From Phellopilus nigrolimitatus (taxonomy: Eukaryota; Basidiomycota; Agaricomycetes; Hymenochaetales; Hymenochaetaceae), in the NCBI GenBank assembly GCA_021029095.1, contig JAJOHG010000115.1:1-64000 (forward strand): 64,000 nt of DNA, written 5' to 3'. The stretch's first letter is position 1, and each line of letters starts with the position of its first letter. A program made the position numbers and the translations under genes. Below, one piece after another: positions 35,029-46,083 of the stretch. The notes beneath the pieces are model-generated. The model saw only the letters and a list, made by a program, of their open reading frames with translations. It had not been told where the DNA came from and searched no databases.

Positions 35029-35941
35029 GTTCGCGCAAGCGCTTTCCGTTCGCGATCGGTAGTGGATAATGGTTAGAGCTCGAGATAAATCAATTTGTCA
35101 CCAGTTGCATAGTATCTCGATGATTTTAATGATTTGTTTAGATCGCTTTAGTTCTAGTTTATTTTCTGAGGATTGAATCAAATCTTCTGTCCAGAATGTA
35201 TTTGAGAGATAATCAACAAAGTTTCATCAATTAAAACACATACTGAACCGACGAGGTAGTTGATACAAGCTCTCGCGCAGGGAACTCTCGCGCCCCCTTT
35301 CCTTGACATCTAAAAAAAAAGTCAATGGGATTGAAGTTAACGATTCTCTCAGCAAGATGCTCACAAAGCGTTCTTGGGCCTTCGAAACCATTAAAAGGCA
35401 TTTTTTCACTGAGTTGCCGGGGAGATATTGACAGAGCTGAACGTCCAGCCAGCTATTGACGCATCCGACAGACAGAGAAATATATCTGAAGGCTCCCAGT
35501 ATTGGCAAAGGTAGGAACGAGAGGAACCCTCGATTCACAAATCGAGGTAATGTATAAGGTGCGAAATAGAAAATATTCTACGAATACGAAATGCGGATAA
35601 CGAAATCAGAAAGAAGATGAACCAGAAAACGCAACGAGATGACAGAAGGGAAATGTAACAAAGCGTAAACAGAGCATGAAAGCAAAACACAAGATAGCGT
35701 GGGGAGGAGACGTGAAAGGAGCTGAGACAGACAACCAAGAAAGGTCCAAGCGCGAGGAGAAGCGCGAGGAGTTGAAGCGCGGACAGACGAAAATACAAAA
35801 ACATAGAAACGGGTATAATTCCAATTATGTCAAGACGAACCGAAGTAGACGATTATAGTGTGCCAAGCACATTCGTAGATATTGAGGGGTATCGATATTC
35901 TGAGATCCAAAAAAGCAAATTCGATATCGCAGCACGGAAGC
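35029..35941. other. intergenic between dehydrogenase and palindromic locus
   Basis: Downstream flank of the dehydrogenase (its 35080-35205 part is duplicated at 31915-32040), then unassigned sequence to the end of gene A1. I see no mirror-image counterpart beyond gene A2, so the palindrome boundary lies near 35942. Confidence 0.45.
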
Positions 35942-37714
35942 CTAAGAGCGAGCGATCTTTGCAGAATTACGAGTGGACTTGGACGAGTGAATGGTAGACG
36001 AAGTGCGCTTCGAGATATTGACTGACGCCCTTCTCGTAGGCTCAGAACGCAGAATTGACGGCGCGTTCTCCTGCTCCGACCGCGAGGATGTCCGGACGTG
36101 TCTTCGCGTATTCATGCTGGCTCGAACAGGAAGTGAAATAGTTGGAGTCGCAGAAATGTTCATCACCGAAGCGAGATTAAGAGTGTCCAGCGGCTTTCTT
36201 GATAAGTCCGAGACGGGAGTAGAGGCGAAATTCGAAAAGACCCTCGGTGTGTGTGGCACAAGATTCGAACGAAGAGAAGCTGATGGACGAGGGGCTAGGC
36301 TTGGAGGCTGACGTGCGATAATGCGCTTAGGCACCGAGATCGCCAGAGAGGCACATACCGGCGAAGAGTCGTCCTTGGGCTTGCTGCCTGGCTCATCCAT
36401 GGATGAGCCCTGCGAGTGCCTGCGAGGACGAAGCAGAATGACAGTCGGAGCTGCTGTGGATATGGCTACGCTTTTTTTGGGAAGCACCGCTGAAGATGTA
36501 GCCAGCGTTTTCCCCTTCAAAATCGACCTCGGTGTGGGTGCGGACCTGTGCGCAGGGAGGCCGTGAATCGGCTTGTGCCTGAGAGAAAGCGGCGCCAAGG
36601 ATGGCGCCAGCGTCGTGCTCTTCAAACCTGATTCCGGGTCCATGGCAGAAGACCTAATCGACGCGCTGCCTTCCTCGACACGTGCGGAGGAAAGCCCAAT
36701 AGGTTCCTCGAGTGTGGTAGTACTATAAAGACCAGCTACGAGCTCCATTAAGGAAAGTAAGTCCGTATCGACGTTGATGCAGTTGAGTGCGCCCTCCGTT
36801 TCGTCACCGGTGTTAGGAAGCAGGTGTTCTTGAGATGGACTGCGCGTGCTTCTGAGTGGCTCCGAAAACGGCAACGTACTCTGGGCGGGCCGAGAGCCAG
36901 AGTCAGGCACACTTGTCCCGCCAGATATGGAATCAAGATGCTTAATATTCCATTCGCCATCCACGATCTCAGCGCTCATAGAACGATCCAGTTCCTCCAT
37001 AAGGCGGACGTCGTTCCAACAGGCCTCCAAAACCTTGTTCTCGCTCGAAGTCTCGCCAAACGCGTCCGGCCACGCGTCCAGGGCGCCATTGAACGCGCCA
37101 GCCTTCTCCCGTGTGAACGTAGCGACTGCACTCATAACGTCAGCCTCCCAGTCGTCTGTATCGAGTGTGTCAGAAACGTCAGAGAGGGGCTCGTTGCCAA
37201 CCGAAAAGCTGTCGCGAAGTCTTGCTAGGATGTCCGCGGTCGCTTGGTCGTCCTCGCTCTGCGTCGTCGTGTCCGCATCCTCAGTCTCGGTGGCACGCTT
37301 GGAGTCCGAAAATGCGATTCCCGCGTCTTCATCTTTGTTGAATACACAAAGCTGTTGCTGCCCCGACTGATCCGTCTCAAAAGGGAAAGGAGGAAGCGGA
37401 AGGGCGTGCCGGGATGGGCTGACAGAAGAAAGAGCTGAAGTCGTCGTTGGGGTGCCATGTGTCGCCGGGGTGTTCGGGGAGCTGGGTGTGCGCGGGGATC
37501 GGAAGCCGAGTCCAAAATCGACGGTCGGTGTGGAGCTCTTAGAAGTTGTCGAGCGAGAGAGCTCGGGGGACTTGGACGCGAGCGCTTCGCAGAGACGGAG
37601 AGGCTTGAGTCCTTTGTGAGTCGGAGACGCTTTCTGGCGCCGAGGGACAAACGAATTGTACGCTTCCGTGCTGCGTTCAGCAAGTGTCATCAAGAATGAA
37701 TGAGCGGCGGACAT
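35942..37714 (-). CDS. protein A1, disordered Ser/Pro-rich, paralogue of A2
   Basis: Single-exon frame of 590 residues. It starts MSAAHSFLMTLAERSTEAYN, followed by a basic KASPTHKGLKPLRLCEALASK segment, the best conserved part relative to A2. Then come Ser/Thr/Pro-rich linkers, acidic patches (DTTTQSEDDQATADI, DVSDTLDTDDWEADV), NKVLEACWNDVRLM, LSLMELVAGLYSTTT and a basic Ser-rich C-terminus with PAHRSAPTPRSILK and EQENAPSILRS. No known domain is recognised. Start is placed at 37714, not at the in-frame ATG at 37828, because a TATA box lies at 37815-37822 and the first 38 codons look like leader. Compared with A2 it lacks about 100 internal residues and both introns, yet the frame is kept. SP/TP-rich sequence suggests a phosphorylated scaffold, which is inference. 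Confidence 0.78.
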   Translation of the reverse strand: MSAAHSFLMTLAERSTEAYNSFVPRRQKASPTHKGLKPLRLCEALASKSPELSRSTTSKSSTPTVDFGLGFRSPRTPSSPNTPATHGTPTTTSALSSVSPSRHALPLPPFPFETDQSGQQQLCVFNKDEDAGIAFSDSKRATETEDADTTTQSEDDQATADILARLRDSFSVGNEPLSDVSDTLDTDDWEADVMSAVATFTREKAGAFNGALDAWPDAFGETSSENKVLEACWNDVRLMEELDRSMSAEIVDGEWNIKHLDSISGGTSVPDSGSRPAQSTLPFSEPLRSTRSPSQEHLLPNTGDETEGALNCINVDTDLLSLMELVAGLYSTTTLEEPIGLSSARVEEGSASIRSSAMDPESGLKSTTLAPSLAPLSLRHKPIHGLPAHRSAPTPRSILKGKTLATSSAVLPKKSVAISTAAPTVILLRPRRHSQGSSMDEPGSKPKDDSSPVCASLAISVPKRIIARQPPSLAPRPSASLRSNLVPHTPRVFSNFASTPVSDLSRKPLDTLNLASVMNISATPTISLPVRASMNTRRHVRTSSRSEQENAPSILRSEPTRRASVNISKRTSSTIHSSKSTRNSAKIARS

Positions 37715-37814
37715 CGCGAGGAGCGACGAGAAGGGGAGGGGAGAAACAGAGGAAGAGAGATGGTGGAGGAGGAAAGAAGACCACTGAATGCGACGCAGGG
37801 TACACGGTGAATCC

Positions 37815-37822
37815 TTTATATC
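37815..37822 (-). promoter_or_regulatory. TATA box of gene A1
   Basis: Minus-strand GATATAAA in the context GACAGATATAAAGGATTCACC-like sequence, about 105 bp before the ATG. The same context precedes gene A2 (50617-50624), showing that the promoter was copied with the gene. Confidence 0.65.
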
Positions 37823-38949
37823 TGTCAAGAACGATTGACATTACTGTTCAATCTGAGTCGAAATACCAGGCTTACAAGCAGTCTGATATGAAATGATAGC
37901 CACCGTGTGCCAGCAGGTGCTTCCATCGTCATCCCTCGTTCCATCCCGCAAACCGTGTCGAACATGTCGAATCGACAACAGCCTAGCGCGCCTTCCTAGT
38001 GCTTGGTATAGAAAATGTTCAGATGATGAAGCCGGCATCTTGCAGTGCAATTCTAGAGGCCATCGAATCAAGCAGCAATTTCGGAAATATGTGAGGACTG
38101 AGCAATGAGAATAACAGCAGAAGATGGTCAACTCCCCATCATTGGCTGCTACTCGCCGACGACATGCACAAGATACCGTACATCCACATTGGCCGCAATG
38201 TCGATCTCAGCGAGCACAGTGTACGATCGCTAGACCTGACTGACGCGAAGAGGCGTGGCAGAGTGCGCCTGCACACCTGCAATAAAGTGATGGCTCCGAC
38301 GACAGATGTCCAGACACCAAAGTGCGTTTTGTCATAGAGCACGCTGAGAGGCTGAGAGCGCAGACACGTAAGAAGAAATTCATGGAATGACATGTCGATG
38401 GTCGTCGTTGGTCGCGAAGGAATTCGTCGACAGCGCTGGATTTCTAATGTGTACAAGGATGGTGTACAAAGTGTACAACCGCAAAGTTTACTTCATCACC
38501 TAATTGGACCGAGTAACAAAGTCTGCAAAGGCTTTGTGTTACGTATTCGACTAACAACCGTGCAAGTGCAAGTCTTACGCTAAAAGTTTCTTTCACGAGC
38601 AGACCGCTGAAACATGACTGGAGCTGAAATCGCTACCCTATCATTCGCTCTCTGGCTTCACTTCTGCTCGAGCTTCGTCTTCCCGGGTCCGTAGATGAAC
38701 GCGAAAATATCACTTCCATTTCCTATAATCATCGCTCCCCTAACTTACACAGGCAGATAATCGTACAGATATTACATTCCGTCGTTTCTCCTCGACGTTT
38801 TTTTTTTGTCCAAAAAGCCCGGACAAACGCTTCGTATGTACGTTTCCGAGTCGTCTGGACCGAGAGACCGCGACGCTCGCTGATGCAAAGCAGATAGATT
38901 CAGCAAAACATTTATTGGTCTCCAGAAGAAGGAAGACATACCTTCGCGA
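37823..38949. other. A1-B1 spacer
   Basis: No gene. GTGTACAA occurs three times at 38449-38479. The part next to B1 (about 38500-38800) matches the reverse complement of the B2-A2 spacer, for example AGCGATTTCAGCTCCAG-like sequence and TCGTCTTCCCGGGTCC. A T9 run lies at about 38800. Confidence 0.5.
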
Positions 38950-40512
38950 TCAATGAGCGAAGCGACTTCGCTTTTGATTCAAGCCCCATTTTTGCACCCA
39001 GGATACATCTACCCCGACCTCCGACACCACGACCCCGCCTCCCTTTCCATGACGCGCAGACGAGCTCGACAGCACGGTCAACGAGAAGTTCAGCCGCGGC
39101 AGCTCTGACGGGTGAGGAGCAGACTGGATATGGGGTGTTTTGTAGAACAGGTCGGACGCCTCCTCTTCCTCCATGCACTTTGCTGTTCGTGCTTTTGTCT
39201 GCGTTTGAGCGAGGACTGCCCGGGCCGGGCCTGAGCCTCCGAGCTCTTTTCTCATCGACGCTTTAACCCCTTTCGAGGCCTGTGGGACGGGCGCAGGCTT
39301 GCGCACTGCCAGTGCGCATGCGCTTTTGTTGGCTTTGAGGAGCGGCAATTTAGACGGTGCCTTTCCTCGTTTCGAGGCAGGCGGGACCGGTGCGAGCTCG
39401 TAGATTGCGTACGAGCTGTTGCAGGAGTCGAGAAGAGCCGGCTCGGGCATGACTGCAGCATCCCGTCTTCCGACGCTGACGTTCTCCTTCTCCTCCTTTG
39501 CGCGATGACACGCGGCGCGCAGAATTGCGACGTCTTTCAGAAGCCGACGCGAGGGCTCAATCAGCGTTTTGGGTGGTTTGCCGAGCTGCAACAGCCTCGG
39601 GCGGCGCCCTCCTCCCCCGGTCCCCGTCTGTCCGGCTTCTGGCTCGCTCAGCAAAGAGGCGTCTGGTTGTGAGCCCGACGCGACTGCGACCACTGTGGAT
39701 GGGCCGCTCTCGACCTCGAGGAGCGGCGGCTCGGGTCGGACTGCAGCATCCTGCCGCCCGACGCTCGCCTTCCCTTTCGACTCCGCCCCCCGGCTAAGCA
39801 ACGCACGCAGTCTCTCAATGCGCGCAAAGTACTCTGGCGAGGGTCCGACGATGTGCTCCGGCGATTCGTCGTAGTACATCAGTCCCGGACGGCGCTCCCT
39901 CCCCCGGACTGTCTCAGGCGATAAAGAAGAGGTGGTTGGTTTTGCGCTCGACGGGACCGCTCCGTCGGCGGCTTCGATTTGGTGGACGAGTTGGTCGAGA
40001 AGTCTCAGCTGCTTCCGTTGCTTCTCGTGCGCGGGATCATGCAGAATCGCAGATCCCGCCACATGTTGGTTTGGCTGCGGAGCCACCGTGTCCTGATGCG
40101 TCTGGATCGTCATGGACGAGCTTGTTGGGATCGGTGGAAGAGGACGAACAGATATCCCTCCCATAGCCACAAGCATCGTCGACTGCATGTTCGACTCCGG
40201 CTCGCTTGCTAGTGGTATGGCTGAATTCGCGCGCGAGCTGAGAGCCTCCTCCTGTCTCTTGAGCTCTGCGAACATGTCCTCTACGTTCGCATAATCGCGC
40301 GCGAGCTGTTCGAACCGCTAAATGTAAGCATCCCAAGCATCCCTCATCCATGCAACCAACTCAGAACTCACCTTTTCAAACTTCTCCTTCGCCTGTATAT
40401 GTGCCCCAAGACGCATCGGGCGCGGATGGAAGAGCGGAGTCTCCTCTGCGGACGGATCGAGGAGCGGATTCTCCTTCGCGGACTGGTAGCGTAATCCTTT
40501 AGGAATATACAT
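38950..40512 (-). CDS. protein B1, uncharacterised, paralogue of B2
   Basis: Two exons (40372-40512 and 38950-40317) with a 54-nt intron give 502 residues. The N-terminus carries FHPRPMRLGAHIQAKEKFEK, then RFEQLARDYANVEDMFAEL, a short coiled coil. A HDPAHEKQRKQLRLLDQLV helix and RERRPGLMYYDESPEHIVG with SPEYFARIERLRALLSRG follow. SVGRQDAAVRPEPPLLE and SVGRRDAAVMPEPALLD are an internal ~20-residue repeat separated by PSRRLLKDVAILRAACHRA. The C-terminus is basic and ends RSRFAH. No named domain is recognised. It is about 85% identical to B2 and indels keep the frame, which argues that both are translated. B1 also has a short N-terminal duplication (SAKENPLLDP / SAEETPLFHP) absent from B2. Transcribed divergently from C1. 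Confidence 0.85.
40119..40437. repeat. gene-conversion tract, B1 copy
   Basis: These 319 bp equal the reverse complement of 47901-48219 except for one base (GCAGAG here versus GCCGAG in the coding sense). The tract covers the end of exon 1, the complete 54-nt intron and the start of exon 2. Beyond each edge differences appear at once. Confidence 0.85.
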
Positions 40513-41493
40513 GGCGGGGAGAGGAAGAGCTGTGGAGGAACACGACGTGGCTGAGACGGGACTGTGTTGTGTTCTCTATTTTAAACTCCGCCCATTGTGC
40601 CCTGCAGCCACAATCACCGTGTGAAAGTCAACATCCACTCGATATCGACGCCTAGCTGAAGCTCTTCCAGTCGGATTAGTACGTTTCTCACTAATATAGC
40701 TGACGGTATCATAGGCATTCTACGTATTTTTCGTTGAAATATATTTTGTTTTGTGGTCTTATGAAGGGCAGATTTCCTGTATCGCATAATAACTCGAATC
40801 AATAGGTACAAGCAAGCCAATAGCTCAGTCGCCGCTACCACTGGTTATTCGATCAACGCAGATGCTGGTTCAGTGTATAAAACATTGCCAGGAACTCACG
40901 AAAACAGGAGATGGCCATGGATAGGAGAGGGTTGTAAACCTGCGCAGAAACACATATGCTCTCATTTGTGCGGTCCCGGCCTTTTAACCCCGCATGAATT
41001 TCTTTCGTGCAAAAAGCGCTTATCACGATAAATACGCAGCAGAACTCAAGAGACGCATTACGAACAGGATGGTCACACGCCACGGACGCGTTATTAGCAC
41101 TTGCTGTGGATTGTTGTGGCTGAACGGAACCTTCCCGGCCCGACGGCTTCAACGTCGTGTCACGTGCATCACCGACATTGAAGCTTTTCGTCAAATTCGA
41201 ACTTACAAGACGAGGTTCGGACCTCAGGCTGTCTCTCAGTAACGGGTGTCAATTTGATTTCAGGTAAAAAACTTTGCTAAATGATATATTTCCGGGGTAG
41301 TAACCGGCTTGACTTCTAAATAAGTGACTAACCCGGGCCGCGGACCTCGGCAATACTAAATAGGCGCCGAAGTACAACGCGAACGCGTATGTCGCGTAAA
41401 ACGTAAAGTCTCACGTTCTCATCCTTCGCTTTTTGTCGACATGTCCGTGCTCCGCATTGCCCGTCTTCTATTTCTTTTTCGCGTCCGGCCACC
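40513..41493. other. divergent promoter region B1/C1
   Basis: Shared upstream space of minus-strand B1 and plus-strand C1. The ~60 bp nearest B1, including AACTCCGCCCATTGTGCCCT, has a mirror copy upstream of B2 (47765-47790). No gene recognised. Confidence 0.5.
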
Positions 41494-42463
41494 ATGGACA
41501 CCAGTTCGATCTCTCCTGTCCTGCCCCGGACGCCCCTCCATGTCCGCAGACACGCCGGCACGCACAAACTCGAACGCCATTGGTGGTACATATGGATCCC
41601 GCTCTTCTCCGCGATGGTATGGTTCGGGTCCCTGCTCGCGCTGCTCATCACCTGGATCCGCTCCGGCCGCCCGCACTACGTTTCGATGCTTGAAACCCAG
41701 CACATAGCGTACATCTCGGATGTGGCGGCGGACTTCCTGAAGCCGCTTTTCATCACCGGGAACGTGATCACAGCGATCGGATTGTCCCTCAGCCTCTCGA
41801 TCGAGAGGTGGGCGCGGCACGACGGAAGGTGTGTCCCATTTTGCTCGTATATATCTCCAATCATGGTCGGCGGAAACTGAGATATGGTACAGACTCCTTC
41901 CGAATATGCGCAAACGCGAGAAGGTCACGTCGGCGCTCGCCATAATATGGTCGTTCGTCGGCGGCGCGGGCCTCATCCTCCTCTCCGTTTTCGACACGAA
42001 ACGGTATCCACTCCTTCACGACGTCTTCCTTGGCGTCTTCGTCGCTGGCACCGCCATCAGCGCTTTTTTCACCATCGTTGAGGTGTGTCGCCCTTTTCCC
42101 TGCATTTTTGTCTTTTTGGAGAGTGAAACGAAATAATGTATACTGAGATTCTTCGGTCTTAAGTTTCGCTGGCTCAACAAGACTTTCGGCGCCCGCTACC
42201 GCGCGCTGCGCGCCGGGTACTTATTTAAGGCAGTCTTCGCCGTCATCCTCATTTCGCTTGCGATCCCTTTCGGCGTGCTCATCGACAGCTCGCACCGCGA
42301 CCCCGGCGCGATCATCGAGTGGACGATCGCGCTCCTCTACACGTTCTATCTCCTCTCGTTCTGGTGGGACCTCCGGCAGAGCGGCCACTTCGAAAAGGAC
42401 GAGCTAAGCCCCGAGCGGCTGGCGGAGGTGGGGATGCGGGAATGGGGCGTGCCGACGATGTGA
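41494..42463 (+). CDS. Frag1/DRAM/Sfk1-family membrane protein C1
   Basis: Three exons (41494-41828, 41893-42082, 42164-42463), 274 residues. It resembles fungal Sfk1-type proteins, plasma-membrane proteins linked to phosphoinositide and sterol organisation and related to animal DRAM and FRAG1. After a short cytosolic tail come HWWYIWIPLFSAMVWFG, LLALLITWI, the family signature RPHYVSML-HIAYISDVAADFLKP, FITGNVITAIGLSLSLSIERW, VTSALAIIWSFVGGAGLILL, VFLGVFVAGTAISAFFTIVE, YLFKAVFAVILISLAIPFG and WTIALLYTFYLLSFWWDL. That gives six predicted membrane spans, ending in a short acidic tail with MREWGVPTM. Intron positions are identical in C2. The start agrees with the family N-terminus. Identity to C2 is roughly 75%. 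Confidence 0.9.
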
Positions 42464-43821
42464 GACGTGGTATATCGATGGGAAAAGATAACGTACAAAA
42501 GAAGTACAAAACAAATTCACAATCTTTTGAATAAAGTATCCAGCACGAATAATACGATGGCATTTCTGCTTACAGGAGACGGGGGCTCGAACTCCGAGCA
42601 GTGCGGAGAGTGGAGGGGAACGAACGAAAGTCCAGATGAGTCAGGTTCTAAACTCCACATACACAATCAGACAGAATGCTCGTTGTTCACAAGATCGTGA
42701 TGGTCCGCTGAGAACTTATGGCGAGAGGGCCGGAAAGAAGCCTGAACAGTCACACGAGGGCTGCTAATTTTTGATTTCAGTAAGACGTTCGAGAGGCGTT
42801 CGTATTGATTACTTTTGCGCTTACAAATACGCGTAGGTCATTTTCCGAAAATCGAAACCTACTAAAGCATAGGTGCAGGGTTGACGTTTGAACGTTTTCA
42901 GGACCTTTTGTCGCCTAGGCAACAATGATTAGTGTCTGGTGGTTGAGATGAAGGTACGGAAAAGTGCTGAAGACTTGGGAAGTGCAGACACAAAGCACTG
43001 AAAGGGGGCGGCCACGAGTAAATCGCTGACTTTCTGCTTTTTCTGCTATATAGCGTGCTGGCGTCTAAAGTATCGTGTCCACCGAGCGAGGTATATTTAG
43101 ATTATTCAGCAGCATAGGTTGCTAACTATAGACGCAGAATGACTATGGCTCATCCTTCCTTGGTGATGCTGGTTTGCGAACTTCTATGAATATCTGCGAT
43201 TACAAATACACAAACACGTATGGGAAACTCGGTATAATGGTCTTTATTACTGACATGCTATCTCCACTGTCGCGTTTAAGTGCATCGGTCCAGCTCTCCT
43301 CGTCGGCTCAGCCCGGCCTGGGAGAAGGCTGCTCGTCATCAAGGTTATAACAATGCTCGGAGCCAAATGTAGGAGCGCGCGCGCTGGTGCTCGTTTGCGA
43401 ACGCGGCACATTCCCTTCGCTTCGAGTTTCAAGCTTTTAGCTGGGAAGACAGGCTGGGTTCCAAACAGTCACGTCCATACAATCCTACGTGCGACCCTCT
43501 GGCTTTACGCGGCCGAGGGCTGCCTATCCGTTCAGGTGCGGCCCTAGAACGTTGTCACATCTATGAACGTAAGAGCTGCTCAGGTCTAAGCTTCAGAGCT
43601 AATCGCGGGTATGGGTGCGTAAGAGCATACCGGAACTATGCACGGGCACGACTGGTTCTGGCGCATTGGCTTGATCCGATCAAGTGAACAACTTCTTGGA
43701 TTGGCGCCTAGATGGTGCCTGCACGAATTTTGTTTTCCGTTCAATAGTCAAAGCGAGAAACCCACAAAAGACGTACTGTGGAAGCATGCTTGCAAGTGCA
43801 CCGTGTCGTACGTAACTTCGC
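42464..43821. other. unique centre of the palindrome, left of gene D
   Basis: No gene recognised. It is not obviously mirrored on the right of gene D, so it belongs to the single-copy loop between the arms. Confidence 0.45.
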
Positions 43822-44756
43822 TTATCCCCTCAAGACCTTCAGCAATTTCTCTCTTCTTGACTTTAGTTGCATCATCTCGCTCCTAGAGTACCGTTCGCGT
43901 CTTGAACTCAAGAGCTTCGCCAGTATCTCTAAATGATGAATTGCGTCTACTCTCCGGAGGCTCTCCGAAACGATGGGGGACCGCAGGACTAGTAAATAAA
44001 GCGCGTCTAGCGCCTGCAGCTGCGTCTCAGAGACAGGCGAGCTGAATTAACAAATAGTAAGCTTTACGCAATCATTTCTGACGAAAATAGGACCACATAC
44101 TGAGTGTACTTTAGCAGCCTCGTGCAGTGCCGACGGATCCGCAGCTCCTGTTCGACGATCCATTTCCTTCTGCGCCACGTCGCAGGACCTGCAGCGTTCA
44201 GCTCGACGGCCATCACGATATCCTCCACCTTCTGCTTCGTCGCGCGGGGGCCAAATCCGAAGCGCTCCGCGCAGACGCTCATCAGCGCCTCCAGGCGCCG
44301 TCCGAAGAAGCTGTACACGTTCCCGAGGTTCCGCCCCGCGCCCACGTTGTTCGACCGCGTCGCGGTCGACGTCGTTGCGATGCCGGTGTAGTCGCTCAGA
44401 TACGAGTACGGCGTCAAGTTCGAATGCGGCGTCAAGTTCGAGTGTGGCGTCAAGTTCGAGTGCGGCGTCAAGTTCGAGTACGGGTGGTACGGGCGGCCGG
44501 TCCAGATGGACGCGCTGTTGCCGTTGCTGTGACTCCGGTCTTCGCGCGCGTACACTGCGTCGTCGAAGACCACGCTGGTGGGTCTCCGGCGGACCTGTTG
44601 GTGGAGACGCGCGGCTACGGGGACGGCGGCGACATGTTGGATTGGAAATACCCCGTAGGGACTCGGGAAGCGAGGGGGCGCATAAGCGGGGTACGGCTCT
44701 GGCAGAACGCGACGTGGGTAGAATTGCGGGGTATAGTAGCCGTAGTCGTTCTGCAT
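43822..44756 (-). CDS. gene D, uncharacterised protein on the palindrome axis
   Basis: Two exons (44101-44756 and 43822-44041) with a 59-nt intron give 291 residues. The N-terminal half is Tyr/Pro-rich (MQNDYGYYTPQFYPRR, PYPAYAPPRFPSPYG) and carries a run of four NLTPHS-type hexapeptides encoded by an 18-bp minisatellite. The C-terminal half is helical and basic: VYSFFGRRLEALMSVCAERF, KQKVEDIVMAVELNAAGP, WRRRKWIVEQELRIRRHC and, after the intron, SETQLQALDALYLLVLRSP, RRVDAIHHLEILAKLL and a Lys/Arg-rich end. Joining at the GTATGT donor (44100) keeps the frame and continues the helical pattern. An AATAAATA word on the minus strand about 55 bp upstream may serve as TATA. No family recognised. It is the only gene of the locus without a mirror copy. 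Confidence 0.72.
44407..44478 (+). repeat. 18-bp minisatellite in gene D
   Basis: Four tandem units of the form TGCGGCGTCAAGTTCGAG with one or two substitutions each, at 44407, 44425, 44443 and 44461. The period is a multiple of three, so copy-number change lengthens or shortens the protein without a frameshift. Confidence 0.85.
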
Positions 44757-46083
44757 CGCTGCTCGGTACTAGCGAGTTACAATGTGCTCTGCGCGGATTC
44801 CAGCCGACTATTTATTAAGACGGGAGAGGCGGTGTGTTCGTATCTGTTACGTAGCACCGCCTTGACGACTTTTTGGTCGGCGTGCATTGGACCTATATGG
44901 ATTCAATGGATGCTGTACATGCCCTTACTCATTATACCGACGATTAGCGTTGACTCTTTTTCAGTCAACGGTGTATCCTATTAGATGCTCATAGCACAGC
45001 CCGCTAAGCGCCGTCTCAAACCCCGTTCCCCGGGCATTTCTATTAGAGACTATTTCCGCGCGTCTTCTTCTGTCTAGATCCTCAGCTTTTTAGGACTCAT
45101 GTTCCTTCTGAGCACTTACTGTCCCTGGATGATTAGATGAAGGTCCTGAGTGCATCATGAAAACAGATATGGCGCTCAGAAGTCCAGTTAGACGCCCCTT
45201 GTATTAGGGCAGCAAGTTTCCTCACCGTAATCTAAAAATGCAAAAACTCTCACGCGCGTTCTAACGGAATCGAAGAGTAACCCCATCGCGTTTGTACAAT
45301 GTACCTGTGATTGAGAGGTGCCCATCACGTCTGCTTTGCCTGCTCTGGCCTGGTCCTCGCGCTTCATTTTCTCAGATCTTTCTGGCCTTCTAAACATCGT
45401 GATCAACAAACAAGTGTCACGTTAGTCATGCGAGTGCTACGGTCTCGAACAAACAGTCCCTTGACAAAAGTGTTTATTCCGCCATAAATGTGCATGTAAT
45501 GTTGGAATTACTATGTCGATTATCATCCGCTTCCCTCCGTAAATCTCAGGCTTACTTTCTACATAATAAGTAATGTACAAAAAAAAAAACTGAATAAGGC
45601 ATGCCAAGGGCTGAGCTGAAAATAAGATCGGGAATATAAGAATACATGCACAAAATGGTGCTCTTTTCGGCACTCTTCGGCTCATATAAATTCAAGGAAT
45701 TGTATTTCGGATCTGACCATTTTCAGCCCTTTATATTCGTAAAGTATACATGTTCTCAGTGTGAAGTCATGGGATTTTAAGGACTCCGGGTGAAATGTAT
45801 CGACTCGGTTTGAATTTATGAGAGGTTTGAGACAGGCGAAAGGAGTACAAGTGCATAAAAGTAGTAAATGTATATTGACGGAGTAATTTCAAGATCACTT
45901 AAATGTAAATTTATCATGGAATAAAGATTTTTCAGGGGATTGAACATTCAGACAGCATCCAGGAACGACAGAGCTATGAGCCATGATTTTCAGTTCGTGT
46001 TGTTTTCGTGAGGTATGTAGTACACGCAGTCGTACTATTGGTACAGGATAGCTCATTGATAAAAATCCGTCTATTATATATCT
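44757..46083. other. unique centre of the palindrome, right of gene D
   Basis: Upstream region of gene D followed by AT-rich sequence. An A-only run occurs at about 45578-45590. No gene recognised; frames at 45188-45409 and 45437-45685 lack support. Confidence 0.45.

Larger units (their letters stand above)
35942..42463. repeat. left arm of a ~17-kb inverted segmental duplication (genes A1-B1-C1)
   Basis: Genes A, B and C recur in mirror order and opposite strand at 46084-53131. Summed coordinates of matching points are nearly constant: 88338 for the B conversion tract, 88448 for A starts, 88510 for C starts and 88547 for C stops. The axis is therefore near 44.2 kb. Parts of the non-coding spacers also match, for example the A-B spacer near 38500-38800 against 49540-49830. 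Confidence 0.9.

Noticed and set aside
37715..37828. Upstream in-frame ATG of gene A1
   Set aside because: It lies at the TATA box shared with A2, and the intervening codons match only a pyrimidine-rich leader.
42575..42600. GTTCGAGCCCC-like word on the minus strand suggesting a tRNA T-arm
   Set aside because: No acceptor stem, D-arm or anticodon arm can be folded around it. Similar words elsewhere (4851, 9297) are within coding or unstructured DNA.
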